From Burkholderiales bacterium (GTDB lineage: Bacteria; Pseudomonadota; Gammaproteobacteria; Burkholderiales; Burkholderiaceae_C): a DNA stretch of 57,956 nucleotides. Below are positions 32,536-40,936 of the stretch, piece by piece (within the stretch, counting starts at the first letter, position 1; each line of letters opens with the position of its first letter). A program made the position numbers and the translations under genes. Under the pieces are notes generated by a model. It was not told where the DNA came from. It saw only the letters and a list, made by a program, of their open reading frames with translations, and ran no database searches. The stretch is from the NCBI GenBank assembly GCA_025350145.1, contig JANXYH010000105.1:1-57956 (forward strand), written 5' to 3'.

Positions 32536-33102
32536 TCAGGCGGCTTCGGTCGCCGCCTGCAGCAGCACCTTGGCCTTGGCCCATTGGCGGCGCACGGTGC
32601 GGTCGGTCAGGCCCAGCGCCTGCGCGACCTGCAATTCGCCCAGTCCGCCGAAGCAGCGCATCTCGATGATCTGCACCAGGCGCTCGTCGACCTGGCTGAG
32701 CTGGGCCATCGCCTCGTGCATGCGCAGCAATTGCTCGTCGCCGAGGTTGGCGGCCGCAGCAGCGCCGTCGCCGGTGTCGAGCGTCACCTGCTGCAGGCCG
32801 CCACCGCGACGCAGGGCGTGGCGGCGGCGAACGAAGTCGACCACCACGAAGCGCATCACCCGGCAGGCGTAGCCGAGGAATTGGCCGGGGTCGGTGATGG
32901 CGCTCCGGGCGTCGCCGGCCATGCGCAGGTAGGTCTCGTGCACCAGGCCCTGGGTGTCCAGCAGCGTGATCGCCTCGTTGCGGCGCAATTGGGCATGGGC
33001 CAGGCGCTTCAGGCGCGGGTAGAGCTGGGCAAAGAGTTGGCCGAGTTCGGGCCTGGGGTCGAGATCGGCAGCGGCCAGTGCGGGATCGGCGGTGTCGGGC
33101 AT
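32536..33102 (-). CDS. ECF sigma factor (TIGR02999-like), kinase-associated
   Basis: A 188-residue sigma-70 family protein. Region 2 runs from about 20 to 95, with VHETYLRM at 54-61; region 4 from about 130 to 180, with LQVAQALGLTDRTVRRQWAKAK as helix-turn-helix. At the position where ECF factors usually have the acidic DAED motif, this one has DTQG (49-52), so negative charge is lacking and a threonine (Thr50) stands there. No anti-sigma gene is adjacent; a Ser/Thr kinase follows. The ATG at 33102 is preferred; an in-frame ATG at 33132 adds ten residues. Confidence 0.88.
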   Translation of the reverse strand: MPDTADPALAAADLDPRPELGQLFAQLYPRLKRLAHAQLRRNEAITLLDTQGLVHETYLRMAGDARSAITDPGQFLGYACRVMRFVVVDFVRRRHALRRGGGLQQVTLDTGDGAAAAANLGDEQLLRMHEAMAQLSQVDERLVQIIEMRCFGGLGELQVAQALGLTDRTVRRQWAKAKVLLQAATEAA

Positions 33103-33424
33103 GGGCGTCAGGTCAATGTGGCAGGCCCCCATGATCCGGGGCGTCGCCGCGCAGCACGGAAATCAGAGCGATGGCGGGCGCGGTGTCTTGCGGACCATGC
33201 TACGCCGGCCACGATCGTGAGCCGCTGCGCAGCATCGACCACGACTGTGTCCAGATGTGCGCTGAGCGGGCATGACCGAACGCCACCCTGACTGCGGCCG
33301 CAGCCTGGGCGCAGCGAAAAAGGGGACAAGTCAAACGCTGGCGGCTGCACGCTAAAGCTTGAGGCGAGCGCACCGATATGTTCCATGAGCGGCCCGCACC
33401 TCAGCGCGCGCCGGTCACCCCAAA
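33103..33424. other. 322-bp divergent intergenic region
   Basis: This lies between the divergent sigma/kinase operon and the CHASE-GGDEF gene. It must hold both promoters. It includes a locally less GC-rich patch near 33320-33365. I found no strong -35/-10 pair, RNA gene or open frame worth calling. Confidence 0.5.
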
Positions 33425-35962
33425 ATGACGTCTACCCAGACCCCGCCCGACTCGACCGATGCTGCGCAGCGCGCCAAGCTGCGCAGCCCTTGGCCGACCC
33501 TGTTGGCCAGCCTGTTGTTCTGCGCCGGGGCAGGCGCCAGCGTCTGGGCCTGGCTGTCCAGTGCGCAGTCCCAGGCCGATGTCGCCGACGCCGAGTTCGC
33601 GCGCTTCGCCAACCTGACGGTCAACAGCATCGACCAGCGTTTGCAGCGCCAGGTTGACCTGCTGGCCAGCTTCCAGGCGCTGTTCCGCGGCGGCGGCCAG
33701 GTCAGTCGGGTCGAGTTCCACCGCCTGTTCGAAGACCTGCGCGTCAGCAGCCGGTTCCCTGGGGTGCAGACCATTGCTTTCTCGCGCCAGGTCAGCGAGG
33801 GCCAGCGCCCAGCGCTGGAGGCCACGGTGCGCGCCGACCGCAGCCTGCACGCCGACGGCTACCGGCTGTTCGAGGTGCATCCGCGCGGCCCGCGCAGCGA
33901 CTACATCGTCGCCGTCTACGTCGAGCCCATGCACGGCAACGAGGCGGTGATGGGCTATGACGGCGCCGCCGAGCCGGTCCGCCGCGAGGTCGCCGACCGC
34001 GCCCGCGACAGCGGTCTGGCAGCGGCGACCGCGCCAATCAAGACCTTCAGTGGCCTGACCGGGCTGGCCATCCGCGCCCCGGTCTACCGTGCCGGCGCCG
34101 CCACCGACACGCTGGCGGCGCGCCGCGCCGCCTACCTCGGCCAGATCAGCAGCGTGGTCACGGGCCAGGCCCTGCTGCAACACGCCTTGCCGCAGCAGGC
34201 ATCGGGTCTGCCCTATCGGGTGCGGATCAGCGACATCGGTTACAGCGACGCGCCCCCAGGCTCTCAAGGAAACGAAGGGCCGCTCCCGAGTTTCCTTGAC
34301 CCCCTCGGGGGGCCTGACGCGAAGCGGCAGGTCTGGGGGCGCTCAGAGCAGGTCAAGCCGCAAGCCCTGGCCGAGCTTGGCGACCTCAGTGCGGCGGCGC
34401 CGGAGCGGGCCAGCGCCAGCGACTACCGGCGCCACACGCTGAACGCTGCCGGGCGACTCTGGCAGGTCGAGTTCAGCCGTCCGCCGATCCGCCACACGCT
34501 CGGTGTCAGCCCGCTGTTGGTGTTGATCGCCGGGCTGCTGGCGACCCTGGCGCTGTCAGGCTTCGTCGCCCGGATGACCTGGCTGAACCGCCTCGCCAGG
34601 GCGCAGGCCGAACGCAGCAGCGCCCAGGCCCGGGCCAACGCCGAACGGCTGGAGACGGTGTTCAACAGCACCGTCGACGGCATCATCACGCTCGACGCGC
34701 AGGGTTACATGCTCAGCGTCAACCGGGCCGCGCAGCACTGCTTTGGCTACCGCGAGGCCGAGATGCTGGGCCGGCGTCTGAACCTGCTGCTGCCGGACGG
34801 GCTGCCCGGTGGCTACGGCGCAGAGGGTCTGAGCGCGCTGGTCAAGGGCGGCGCCGACCCGGCCTGCGGCCACAACCGCAGCCTGCCCGGCCAGCGTGCC
34901 GACACCAGCCGGCTGCCGATCGAGTTGGGCGTCAGTGAAATGGAGGTCGATGGCCAACGCCAGTTCGTCTGCCTGGTGCGCGACCTGAGCGACCTGCACG
35001 CCGCCGAGCAGCGCCTGGCACAGTCGGCGCAGGACTTGCAAGCAGCCAACGCCTTGCGCGAGGCGGTTTTCCGCCATGCTGCCTTCGCCTTGATCGTCAC
35101 CGACCGCAACGCCATGGTGCGCGCCGTCAATCCTGCTGCCGAACGGCTGCTGGGCTACAGCGCCGAGCAGATGGTGGGCAAGATGCCGGCCTCGGCGATC
35201 CATGACCCGATCGAGTTCGCCGACCTGGACGGCGCCGTGGTCGAGCACCTGCACCCCGCGCCGGACGCCCACGACAGCGGACGCAGTTTGAGCCTGGAGC
35301 GGCAGGTGCGCTACATCCGCCAGGACGGGCACGCCGTGCCGGTGTCGCTGACCCTGTCTGCGTTGCGCGACGCGCAAGGCCAATTTGACGGCCTGGTCGG
35401 CATCTCGTATGACGTCACCGAGCGCCAACGCATGGCCGAGCACCTGCTCCACATGGCCTACCACGACGGCCTGACCGGCCTGGCCAACCGGGTGCTGCTC
35501 GAGGACCGGCTGGGCCAGGCGATCAGCCAGGCCAGCCGCGATGGTCAGGCGCTGGCGCTGCTGTTCATTGACCTGGACCGCTTCAAACCGATCAACGACA
35601 CCTACGGCCATGCCGTAGGCGACCAGGTGCTGTGCGAGGTGGCGCGGCGGCTGCTGGCCAGCCTGCGCACCATGGACACGGTGGCGCGGGTCGGCGGCGA
35701 CGAGTTCGTGGTGCTGCTGACCGCCATCAGCCAGGCCAGCGACTGCCTCCTGGTGGCCGACAAACTCGTGACCAGCATCAGCGAGCCGATCGCCATCGGC
35801 GAGCGTTGGCTTGAGGTCGGCGCCAGTGTCGGCGTGGCCCATTGGCCAGACGCCGGGGTCGACGCCGGGGCGATGCTGCGCAGTGCCGACGCCGCCATGT
35901 ACCGGGCAAAGCAGGCCAGGCGCCAGGCGCTGGGCGCGATGTCGGACATGGTCGTGCCTTGA
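33425..35962 (+). CDS. Membrane diguanylate cyclase with CHASE, two PAS and GGDEF domains
   Basis: An 845-residue protein. Transmembrane segments at about 25-45 and 360-380 enclose a periplasmic CHASE domain (FPGVQTIAFSRQV, then YIVAVYVEPM). Two PAS domains follow (about 415-520 and 545-665). The GGDEF domain has the active-site motif GGDEF at 757-761, after the metal-binding FIDLDRFKPIND, so it should make cyclic di-GMP. No EAL domain. Residues 276-306 (APPGSQGNEG...) match a 93-bp palindromic repeat inserted in frame, in the late part of the CHASE region. The product may sense an unknown periplasmic ligand. Confidence 0.9.
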   Translation: MTSTQTPPDSTDAAQRAKLRSPWPTLLASLLFCAGAGASVWAWLSSAQSQADVADAEFARFANLTVNSIDQRLQRQVDLLASFQALFRGGGQVSRVEFHRLFEDLRVSSRFPGVQTIAFSRQVSEGQRPALEATVRADRSLHADGYRLFEVHPRGPRSDYIVAVYVEPMHGNEAVMGYDGAAEPVRREVADRARDSGLAAATAPIKTFSGLTGLAIRAPVYRAGAATDTLAARRAAYLGQISSVVTGQALLQHALPQQASGLPYRVRISDIGYSDAPPGSQGNEGPLPSFLDPLGGPDAKRQVWGRSEQVKPQALAELGDLSAAAPERASASDYRRHTLNAAGRLWQVEFSRPPIRHTLGVSPLLVLIAGLLATLALSGFVARMTWLNRLARAQAERSSAQARANAERLETVFNSTVDGIITLDAQGYMLSVNRAAQHCFGYREAEMLGRRLNLLLPDGLPGGYGAEGLSALVKGGADPACGHNRSLPGQRADTSRLPIELGVSEMEVDGQRQFVCLVRDLSDLHAAEQRLAQSAQDLQAANALREAVFRHAAFALIVTDRNAMVRAVNPAAERLLGYSAEQMVGKMPASAIHDPIEFADLDGAVVEHLHPAPDAHDSGRSLSLERQVRYIRQDGHAVPVSLTLSALRDAQGQFDGLVGISYDVTERQRMAEHLLHMAYHDGLTGLANRVLLEDRLGQAISQASRDGQALALLFIDLDRFKPINDTYGHAVGDQVLCEVARRLLASLRTMDTVARVGGDEFVVLLTAISQASDCLLVADKLVTSISEPIAIGERWLEVGASVGVAHWPDAGVDAGAMLRSADAAMYRAKQARRQALGAMSDMVVP
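34250..34342. repeat. 93-bp palindromic repeat element inside a coding region
   Basis: Ends are perfect 10-bp inverted repeats, GCGCCCCCAG (34250-34259) and CTGGGGGCGC (34333-34342). Inside are another 10-bp inverted repeat, TCAAGGAAAC (34264-34273) and GTTTCCTTGA (34290-34299), and a CCCCC-TC-GGGGG hairpin (34300-34311). The length is exactly 31 codons and the frame is open. It has the look of the small palindromic intergenic repeats common in Burkholderiales genomes. Confidence 0.8.
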
Positions 35963-36027
35963 GGCGGATGCCGGCCACGATCAGGCCTGATCCGGCGCTG
36001 ACGCCAGACCGCCGACGCCGCCTCAAG
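35958..36027. terminator. Long hairpin spanning two convergent stop codons
   Basis: CTTGAGGCGG (35958-35967) and CCGCCTCAAG (36018-36027) are perfect 10-bp arms, each containing the TGA stop of one gene (GGDEF protein on plus, MOSC protein on minus). Nested between is a 14-bp perfect palindrome GATCAGGCCTGATC (35979-35992). A bidirectional terminator is likely, though without clear T-runs. Confidence 0.6.
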
Positions 36028-36601
36028 CGCGGCGCATCTTGGCGCGGAACAACTCGCGCAGGTTGACCTCGCGCGGGCCCGGCCGCAACTGCAGGGCGTC
36101 GCCGGCACTGACCGTGCCCGGTTCGACCACCGCCAGGTAGGCGCCGCAGTAGCCCGACTGCACCATCAGCTTGCTGGCCTGGCTGAAGCCCATCGCCGCG
36201 TTGAACTTGAAACAGGGGTAGCGCGGCTGACTGACGGCGAGCACACAGCCCGGCAGCAGCAGGTGGTCGCCGATCCAGAGCTGATCCTCGCTCAGGCCGG
36301 CCAGGGTCAGGTTTTCGCCCGGCAGCCCCAGGGGCATAGGCACCTCGGCGGCAGCCACGCCGGCCTGCGCCCGCACCGTCTGCCAGAACGCGTAGTGCAG
36401 CAGCGGGTAGGCGTAGACCGCCTTGGCCAGACCGCCATGCACGCTCAGGTCGGCTTGCTCGTCGCCGTCCAGGCCCATCACACTGACATCGACCGGGCCT
36501 TGCACGGGCAGTTTGCCGATGCCGGTCAGCACCGAGCGGCCATCGATCTGGCGCTGCTGCGCCAGGCTGCGGTTGACACTGGCGACATAGGTGGCGGGCA
36601 T
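36023..36601 (-). CDS. MOSC domain-containing protein
   Basis: A 192-residue YiiM-type MOSC protein. SVHGGLAKAVYAYPLLHY near 53-70 is the family core, and the Cys of RYPCFKF near 127-133 is the conserved sulfur-carrying cysteine. These proteins are thought to take sulfur or a molybdenum cofactor; the substrates of stand-alone forms are known only in a few cases (N-hydroxylated compounds). It converges with the GGDEF gene, sharing the hairpin between them. The start at 36601 gives the normal family N-terminus. Confidence 0.9.
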   Translation of the reverse strand: MPATYVASVNRSLAQQRQIDGRSVLTGIGKLPVQGPVDVSVMGLDGDEQADLSVHGGLAKAVYAYPLLHYAFWQTVRAQAGVAAAEVPMPLGLPGENLTLAGLSEDQLWIGDHLLLPGCVLAVSQPRYPCFKFNAAMGFSQASKLMVQSGYCGAYLAVVEPGTVSAGDALQLRPGPREVNLRELFRAKMRRA

Positions 36602-36931
36602 GGTCGAGGGCCGTGAAACAGCTCAGGCGTAAAGTCATGTGCCAAAGGCACGATACCCCCGGGTCGGGGTGGTTACCGCATGATTACACTGGATTGACAA
36701 TCCCGCCCCCGGGTTGACGATGCCAGGCTCGGCAGCGATTCTGAGGGTTTGGGATTCGCGGTGGCAACGGCCCCGACCGGGCGAGCTGCCAAACCCCACC
36801 TGACCCGTTGTGCTGGCCCACTGCAGGCGCATCGGCTTGGCTTGGACCGCGACGACTTGTGCGCCTTCGTCCTCGCCCCCACGGCGCCGCATGCGCCCCG
36901 CATTCTTTGACTTGAAGCCTTGGAGACCCTG
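36602..36931. other. 330-bp intergenic region upstream of pckG
   Basis: Divergent between the MOSC gene and pckG, so it carries both promoters. A TTGACA at 36694-36699 could serve pckG but its -10 partner (GACGAT, 16 bp on) is weak. A purine-rich GGAG stands about 7 bp before the pckG ATG. No open frame or RNA gene was convincing. Confidence 0.45.
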
Positions 36932-38824
36932 ATGAACCGACCCCTGATGGAGGGCATTCGCCTGAACGTTCCGGCCCATGTACGGCATACCCGACTGCTG
37001 TCTTGGGTGGCCGAGATGGCGGCGTTGACCGAAGCCGCCGAGGTCTATTGGTGCGACGGCTCCGAGGACGAATACGACCGCCTGTGCGAGTTGCTGGTCC
37101 AGGCCGGCACGTTCAAGCGGCTCAACCCGGCGCTGCGGCCGAACAGCTTTCTGGCCTGCAGCGACCCGGGCGACGTGGCACGGGTCGAGGACCGCACCTT
37201 CATCTGCACCCCCAACCCCGAAGACGCCGGCCCGACCAACCACTGGATTGCGCCCGATCAGATGCGCGCGGTGCTGCAGACCGGCCAGGCCGATGGCACG
37301 CCGGCACTGTTCAAAGGCTGCATGCGCGGCCGGACGATGTACTTGGTGCCGTTCTCGATGGGCCCGCTGGGTTCGCCGATCGCCCACATCGGGGTTGAGT
37401 TGTCCGACAGCGCCTATGTCGCGGTCAACATGCGGCTCATGACCCGGATGGGCCGGCCGGTGCTGGACCTGCTGGGCGAGGGCGGCGACTTCGTTCCCTG
37501 TATCCACACCGTCGGCGCGCCACTGGCCCCCGGCCAGGCCAGCACGGCCTGGCCCTGCAACCCGACCAAGTACATCGTCCACTACCCGCAGACCCGCGAA
37601 ATCTGGAGCTACGGCTCAGGCTACGGCGGCAATGCCCTGCTCGGCAAGAAGTGCTTTGCGCTGCGCATTGCCAGCACCATGGGCAAGGACGAAGGCTGGC
37701 TGGCCGAGCACATGCTGATCCTGGGGGTGAGCTCGCCTGCGGGCAAGAAATACCATGTCGCCGCGGCTTTCCCAAGCGCTTGCGGCAAGACCAATTTCGC
37801 GATGCTGGTGCCGCCGGCCGGCCTGGCCGGCTGGACTGTGACCACGGTGGGCGACGACATCGCCTGGATCAAGCCCGGCGCCGACGGCCGGCTCTACGCC
37901 ATCAACCCCGAAGCCGGCTATTTCGGCGTCGCGCCCGGCACCAATTCCAAGACCAACCCGAACTGCATGGCCAGCCTGCAGCGCGACACGATCTTCACCA
38001 ATGTGGCCCTGACCGACGACGGCGATGTCTGGTGGGAAGGCATGGACGGCGCGGTGCCAGCACACTTGATCGACTGGCAGGGCCAGGACTGGACACCGGC
38101 AATCGCCCGGCAGCATCTGGTCAACGGCAAGCCCCGCTCGGCGGCGCACCCCAACTCGCGCTTCACCGTCGCGGCGACGAACAACCCGGTGCTGGATTCG
38201 GGCTGGGATTCGCCCGCCGGCTGCGCCATCGACGCCTTCATCTTCGGCGGCCGGCGCTCGACCACGGTGCCGCTGGTGACCGAGGCGCGCGACTGGGCCG
38301 AGGGCGTGTACATGGCTGCCACCATGGGCTCGGAGACCACCGCCGCAGCCGGCGGTGCGCAGGGCGTGGTGCGGCGCGACCCGTTCGCCATGCTGCCCTT
38401 CATCGGGTACCACATGGGCGAGTACTTCGGCCATTGGCTGCGCCTGGGCGCCAGGCTGCAGGCCAGCGGCGCGACCTTGCCGAAGATCTTCTGCGTCAAC
38501 TGGTTCCGCAAGGACGCCGATGGCCAGTTCGTCTGGCCGGGCTACGGCGAGAACATGCGGGTGCTGAAATGGGCGCTGGAGCGCGTCGAGGGTCAAGCCG
38601 GTGGCGACAGCCATTTCTTCGGCACCAGCCCGGGCTTTGACGACCTGAGCTGGGCCGGGCTGGATTTCAGCCGCGCCCAATATGCCAGCGTGACGGCGAT
38701 GGACCGCGACGCCTGGCGCGCTGAACTGGCCTCGCATGGCGAGTTGTTCGAGCAACTCGCGGCACGCCTGCCAGCGCAATTGCTGGCGACACAGCAGCGC
38801 ATCGCACAGGCGCTGGCGGCTTGA
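36932..38824 (+). CDS. pckG: Phosphoenolpyruvate carboxykinase (GTP)
   Basis: A 630-residue GTP-dependent PEPCK that converts oxaloacetate to PEP and CO2 for gluconeogenesis. The P-loop with the reactive cysteine is FPSACGKTN (280-288, Cys284). The second kinase motif is [27 protein letters not shown] and FCVNWFRKD are further GTP-PEPCK hallmarks. The ATG at 36932 is preferred over an in-frame TTG at 36920. Length is close to the ~600-620 family norm. It is monocistronic. Confidence 0.97.
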   Translation: MNRPLMEGIRLNVPAHVRHTRLLSWVAEMAALTEAAEVYWCDGSEDEYDRLCELLVQAGTFKRLNPALRPNSFLACSDPGDVARVEDRTFICTPNPEDAGPTNHWIAPDQMRAVLQTGQADGTPALFKGCMRGRTMYLVPFSMGPLGSPIAHIGVELSDSAYVAVNMRLMTRMGRPVLDLLGEGGDFVPCIHTVGAPLAPGQASTAWPCNPTKYIVHYPQTREIWSYGSGYGGNALLGKKCFALRIASTMGKDEGWLAEHMLILGVSSPAGKKYHVAAAFPSACGKTNFAMLVPPAGLAGWTVTTVGDDIAWIKPGADGRLYAINPEAGYFGVAPGTNSKTNPNCMASLQRDTIFTNVALTDDGDVWWEGMDGAVPAHLIDWQGQDWTPAIARQHLVNGKPRSAAHPNSRFTVAATNNPVLDSGWDSPAGCAIDAFIFGGRRSTTVPLVTEARDWAEGVYMAATMGSETTAAAGGAQGVVRRDPFAMLPFIGYHMGEYFGHWLRLGARLQASGATLPKIFCVNWFRKDADGQFVWPGYGENMRVLKWALERVEGQAGGDSHFFGTSPGFDDLSWAGLDFSRAQYASVTAMDRDAWRAELASHGELFEQLAARLPAQLLATQQRIAQALAA

Positions 38825-38862
38825 GCCAACCCGGATCGCCGGCCGCGTCTGGCCGTTGACGC

Positions 38863-39654
38863 ATGCGGCTGCAACTGCTGTCCGACCTGCACCTCGAGAC
38901 CGAGGCATTCGATCCGCAGCCGGCGCCGGGCGCAGAGGTGCTGGTGCTGGCCGGCGACATCGACGCCACCTGGGCCGGCCTGTCGCGCTTTGCCGGCTGG
39001 CCGGTGCCGGTGCTGATGGTCGCCGGCAACCATGAGTTCGATGGCCGAGACCTGCGCCGTGACTGGCCCGCGCTGCACGGCCAGTGCGAGCGCGCTGGCA
39101 TCCGCTTGCTGCAACGCCAGCGCCACATCATGACCGCCAACGATGGCACGCGGGTGCGCTTCGTCTGCACGCTGCGCTGGTCAGACTTCAACACCTTTGG
39201 CCCAGCCGGCCGCGACCGCGCCGAACGGTCAGGCGCCTACTTCCTGCGGCGGATGGCGGCCAAGCGCGACGGCCTTGAATTGGATGTGGCCGGACTGCGC
39301 ACCGAAGGGCTGGCCTGCCGGGATTGGCTGGAGAGCGAGTTGCGGGCGCAGCCCGCTGGCGGGTGCGCTGGCGGGTGGGACAGGACCGTCGTGGTGACCC
39401 ACTTTGCGCCCAGCTTGCGCAGTGCCGATCCGCGCTTCGGCCACCAGCCGGGCACCGCCAGCTTCTGCAACGCCGACGACGACCTGATCCCGATGGCCGA
39501 CCTGTGGCTGCATGGCCACCTGCATTGCCGCCACGACTATGCGATTGAGCGCGTCGGCAAGCGCCCGAGTCGCGTCGTCTGCCAGGCCATGGGACTGCAC
39601 CACAACGGCGAGTCCAAGGGTTTCGACCCGCTCAAATTGATCGAATTGCGCTAG
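38863..39654 (+). CDS. Metallophosphoesterase
   Basis: A 263-residue calcineurin-like phosphoesterase. All metal-binding motifs are there: DLH (after QLLS), GDID (53), GNHEF (75), the isolated VVTHFAP and HGHLH. It resembles the small bacterial 'YpbG/ser-thr phosphatase' type with one domain; the substrate is unknown. It starts 38 bp after pckG on the same strand and could be cotranscribed. Confidence 0.9.
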   Translation: MRLQLLSDLHLETEAFDPQPAPGAEVLVLAGDIDATWAGLSRFAGWPVPVLMVAGNHEFDGRDLRRDWPALHGQCERAGIRLLQRQRHIMTANDGTRVRFVCTLRWSDFNTFGPAGRDRAERSGAYFLRRMAAKRDGLELDVAGLRTEGLACRDWLESELRAQPAGGCAGGWDRTVVVTHFAPSLRSADPRFGHQPGTASFCNADDDLIPMADLWLHGHLHCRHDYAIERVGKRPSRVVCQAMGLHHNGESKGFDPLKLIELR

Positions 39655-39754
39655 CCGTGCCGGGCGGCAACGGGCCGATCTCAGCCGCCGGATCGACATC
39701 CGATCGAAGCGGGGCGACGCTGACCCGCAGGCCAGCCATCGCGTCACGTTCCGG

Positions 39755-39973
39755 TCAACCGGCGGCGCGGGCGCTGCGCAGATTGGCCATCCAACCGAGG
39801 CGGGCGGGCTGGCTGGGTGCCGGACTGAAATCCTGCGCTTGATCGAGCGTGTGCTCCAGCCCCAGCGCGGTCCCCATGTCGGCAGGCTCCATCGGGCGGC
39901 GGCGCGGCTTGCGGCGGTCCGCACGGCGCTCGAACAGGCGGCTGAGCAAGGATCGCTTGGTGGGTTCAGTCAC
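39755..39973 (-). CDS. Small hypothetical protein
   Basis: A 72-residue protein starting at a GTG with a good ribosome site (AAAGGGAG about 8 bases upstream). The N-terminus TEPTKRSLLSRLFERR is strongly basic and amphipathic; a proline- and arginine-rich segment follows (RKPRRRPMEP). The rest is Ala/Ser/Gln-rich with no domain I recognise. It could be membrane- or nucleic-acid-binding. It is antisense to the spurious frames around it and the ribosome site is the best evidence for reality. Confidence 0.6.
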   Translation of the reverse strand: MTEPTKRSLLSRLFERRADRRKPRRRPMEPADMGTALGLEHTLDQAQDFSPAPSQPARLGWMANLRSARAAG

Positions 39974-40186
39974 TGTCTACTCCCTTTCAACACCGACCGG
40001 ATCGGCCACCCGAGTTTCACGGTCTGATTTGGCAGGCATGTGACGAACTCCAACACCAAGCACGGCCAAATCCAGACGCAGCCCGAGCATTTCAGATTGC
40101 CCGGCCATCGACGATGACATTTCGCACACTGCGCAGTCCTACCCGGTCACGCGGCAAACCAGCCTGGCTTGACTAAGCTTGCCAGC

Positions 40187-40693
40187 ATGAATTCCTCCGC
40201 ATTTCCCTTGCTTTCCGCCGCTGGCCCGACCCGCTCCGCGGCCATGCTGCTGCGTCCCACGGCGCACACCTTCCATGACCTGTTGATGCAGCACAACGAC
40301 GCCTTGCTGCGCTGGGTGTTGGCCCGGGTCGGCCAGCCCATGGACAGCAACGATCCGGCCCGGCGCGCGTTCGTCGAGGCTGCCGCCGAGATGCAGCGTC
40401 GGCGCGGCGAACCCGACTTCTCGGGCTGGCTGTTTGCCGCCGCAGTCCGCGTGGCCCGCCGCCTGTCCACCGGCAGCGGCACGCAACAACTCCTGCCCGA
40501 ATCGGCGTTGACAGGCCTGTTGCCCGAAATGCGCGCAGTCCTCAGACTGGTGGCGCGCGGCGCCATCGGTGTTGATGAAGCCAGCCTGATGCTGCCGATG
40601 CCGCTGGAGGCCTTGCGCCGCCGCTTGGTGCACGCCCGCCAGAGCAACCAGAGCGCAGCCCTGCGCGGCGCGACCGCCAGACCGAACGACTGA
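40187..40693 (+). CDS. Hypothetical protein with distant sigma-factor-like layout
   Basis: A 168-residue, helix-rich protein. The first half (TFHDLLMQHNDALLRWVLAR, then PDFSGWLFAAAVRVARR) is arranged like region 2 of ECF sigma factors. The second (LLPEMRAVLRLVARGAIGVD, then MPLEALRRRLVHARQ) is arranged like a shortened region 4. Conserved acidic residues for core binding are not obvious. I do not recognise a family with certainty; a degenerate sigma factor or adaptor is a guess. ATG at 40187; TTG at 40169 would add six residues. Confidence 0.6.
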   Translation: MNSSAFPLLSAAGPTRSAAMLLRPTAHTFHDLLMQHNDALLRWVLARVGQPMDSNDPARRAFVEAAAEMQRRRGEPDFSGWLFAAAVRVARRLSTGSGTQQLLPESALTGLLPEMRAVLRLVARGAIGVDEASLMLPMPLEALRRRLVHARQSNQSAALRGATARPND

Positions 40694-40936
40694 ACAGTGC
40701 TTGATCGGCGGCAAATCATTGCCGCCGCCAGTGCAGGCCAGCCGTCATGGCCATGCGAGCGGACGCAGCCCTTGGTCCTCACCGGATTGCCAAGCTCTGG
40801 CTCAACACTGGCCGCGGCACCCTGGGTTGGACCCTGGGCCTGAGCGTCCGTCGGGCGCGACACTGCGCCCGGCTGCCCCCTAGAATCGCGCCCTTTTTCC
40901 CCTCCTGCCGGTGGCCCTGGCCCCGGCCCATGGTTC

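Noticed and set aside
30615-32669. 684-codon plus-strand frame opposite the kinase
   Set aside because: The kinase frame has all catalytic motifs; this frame has none.
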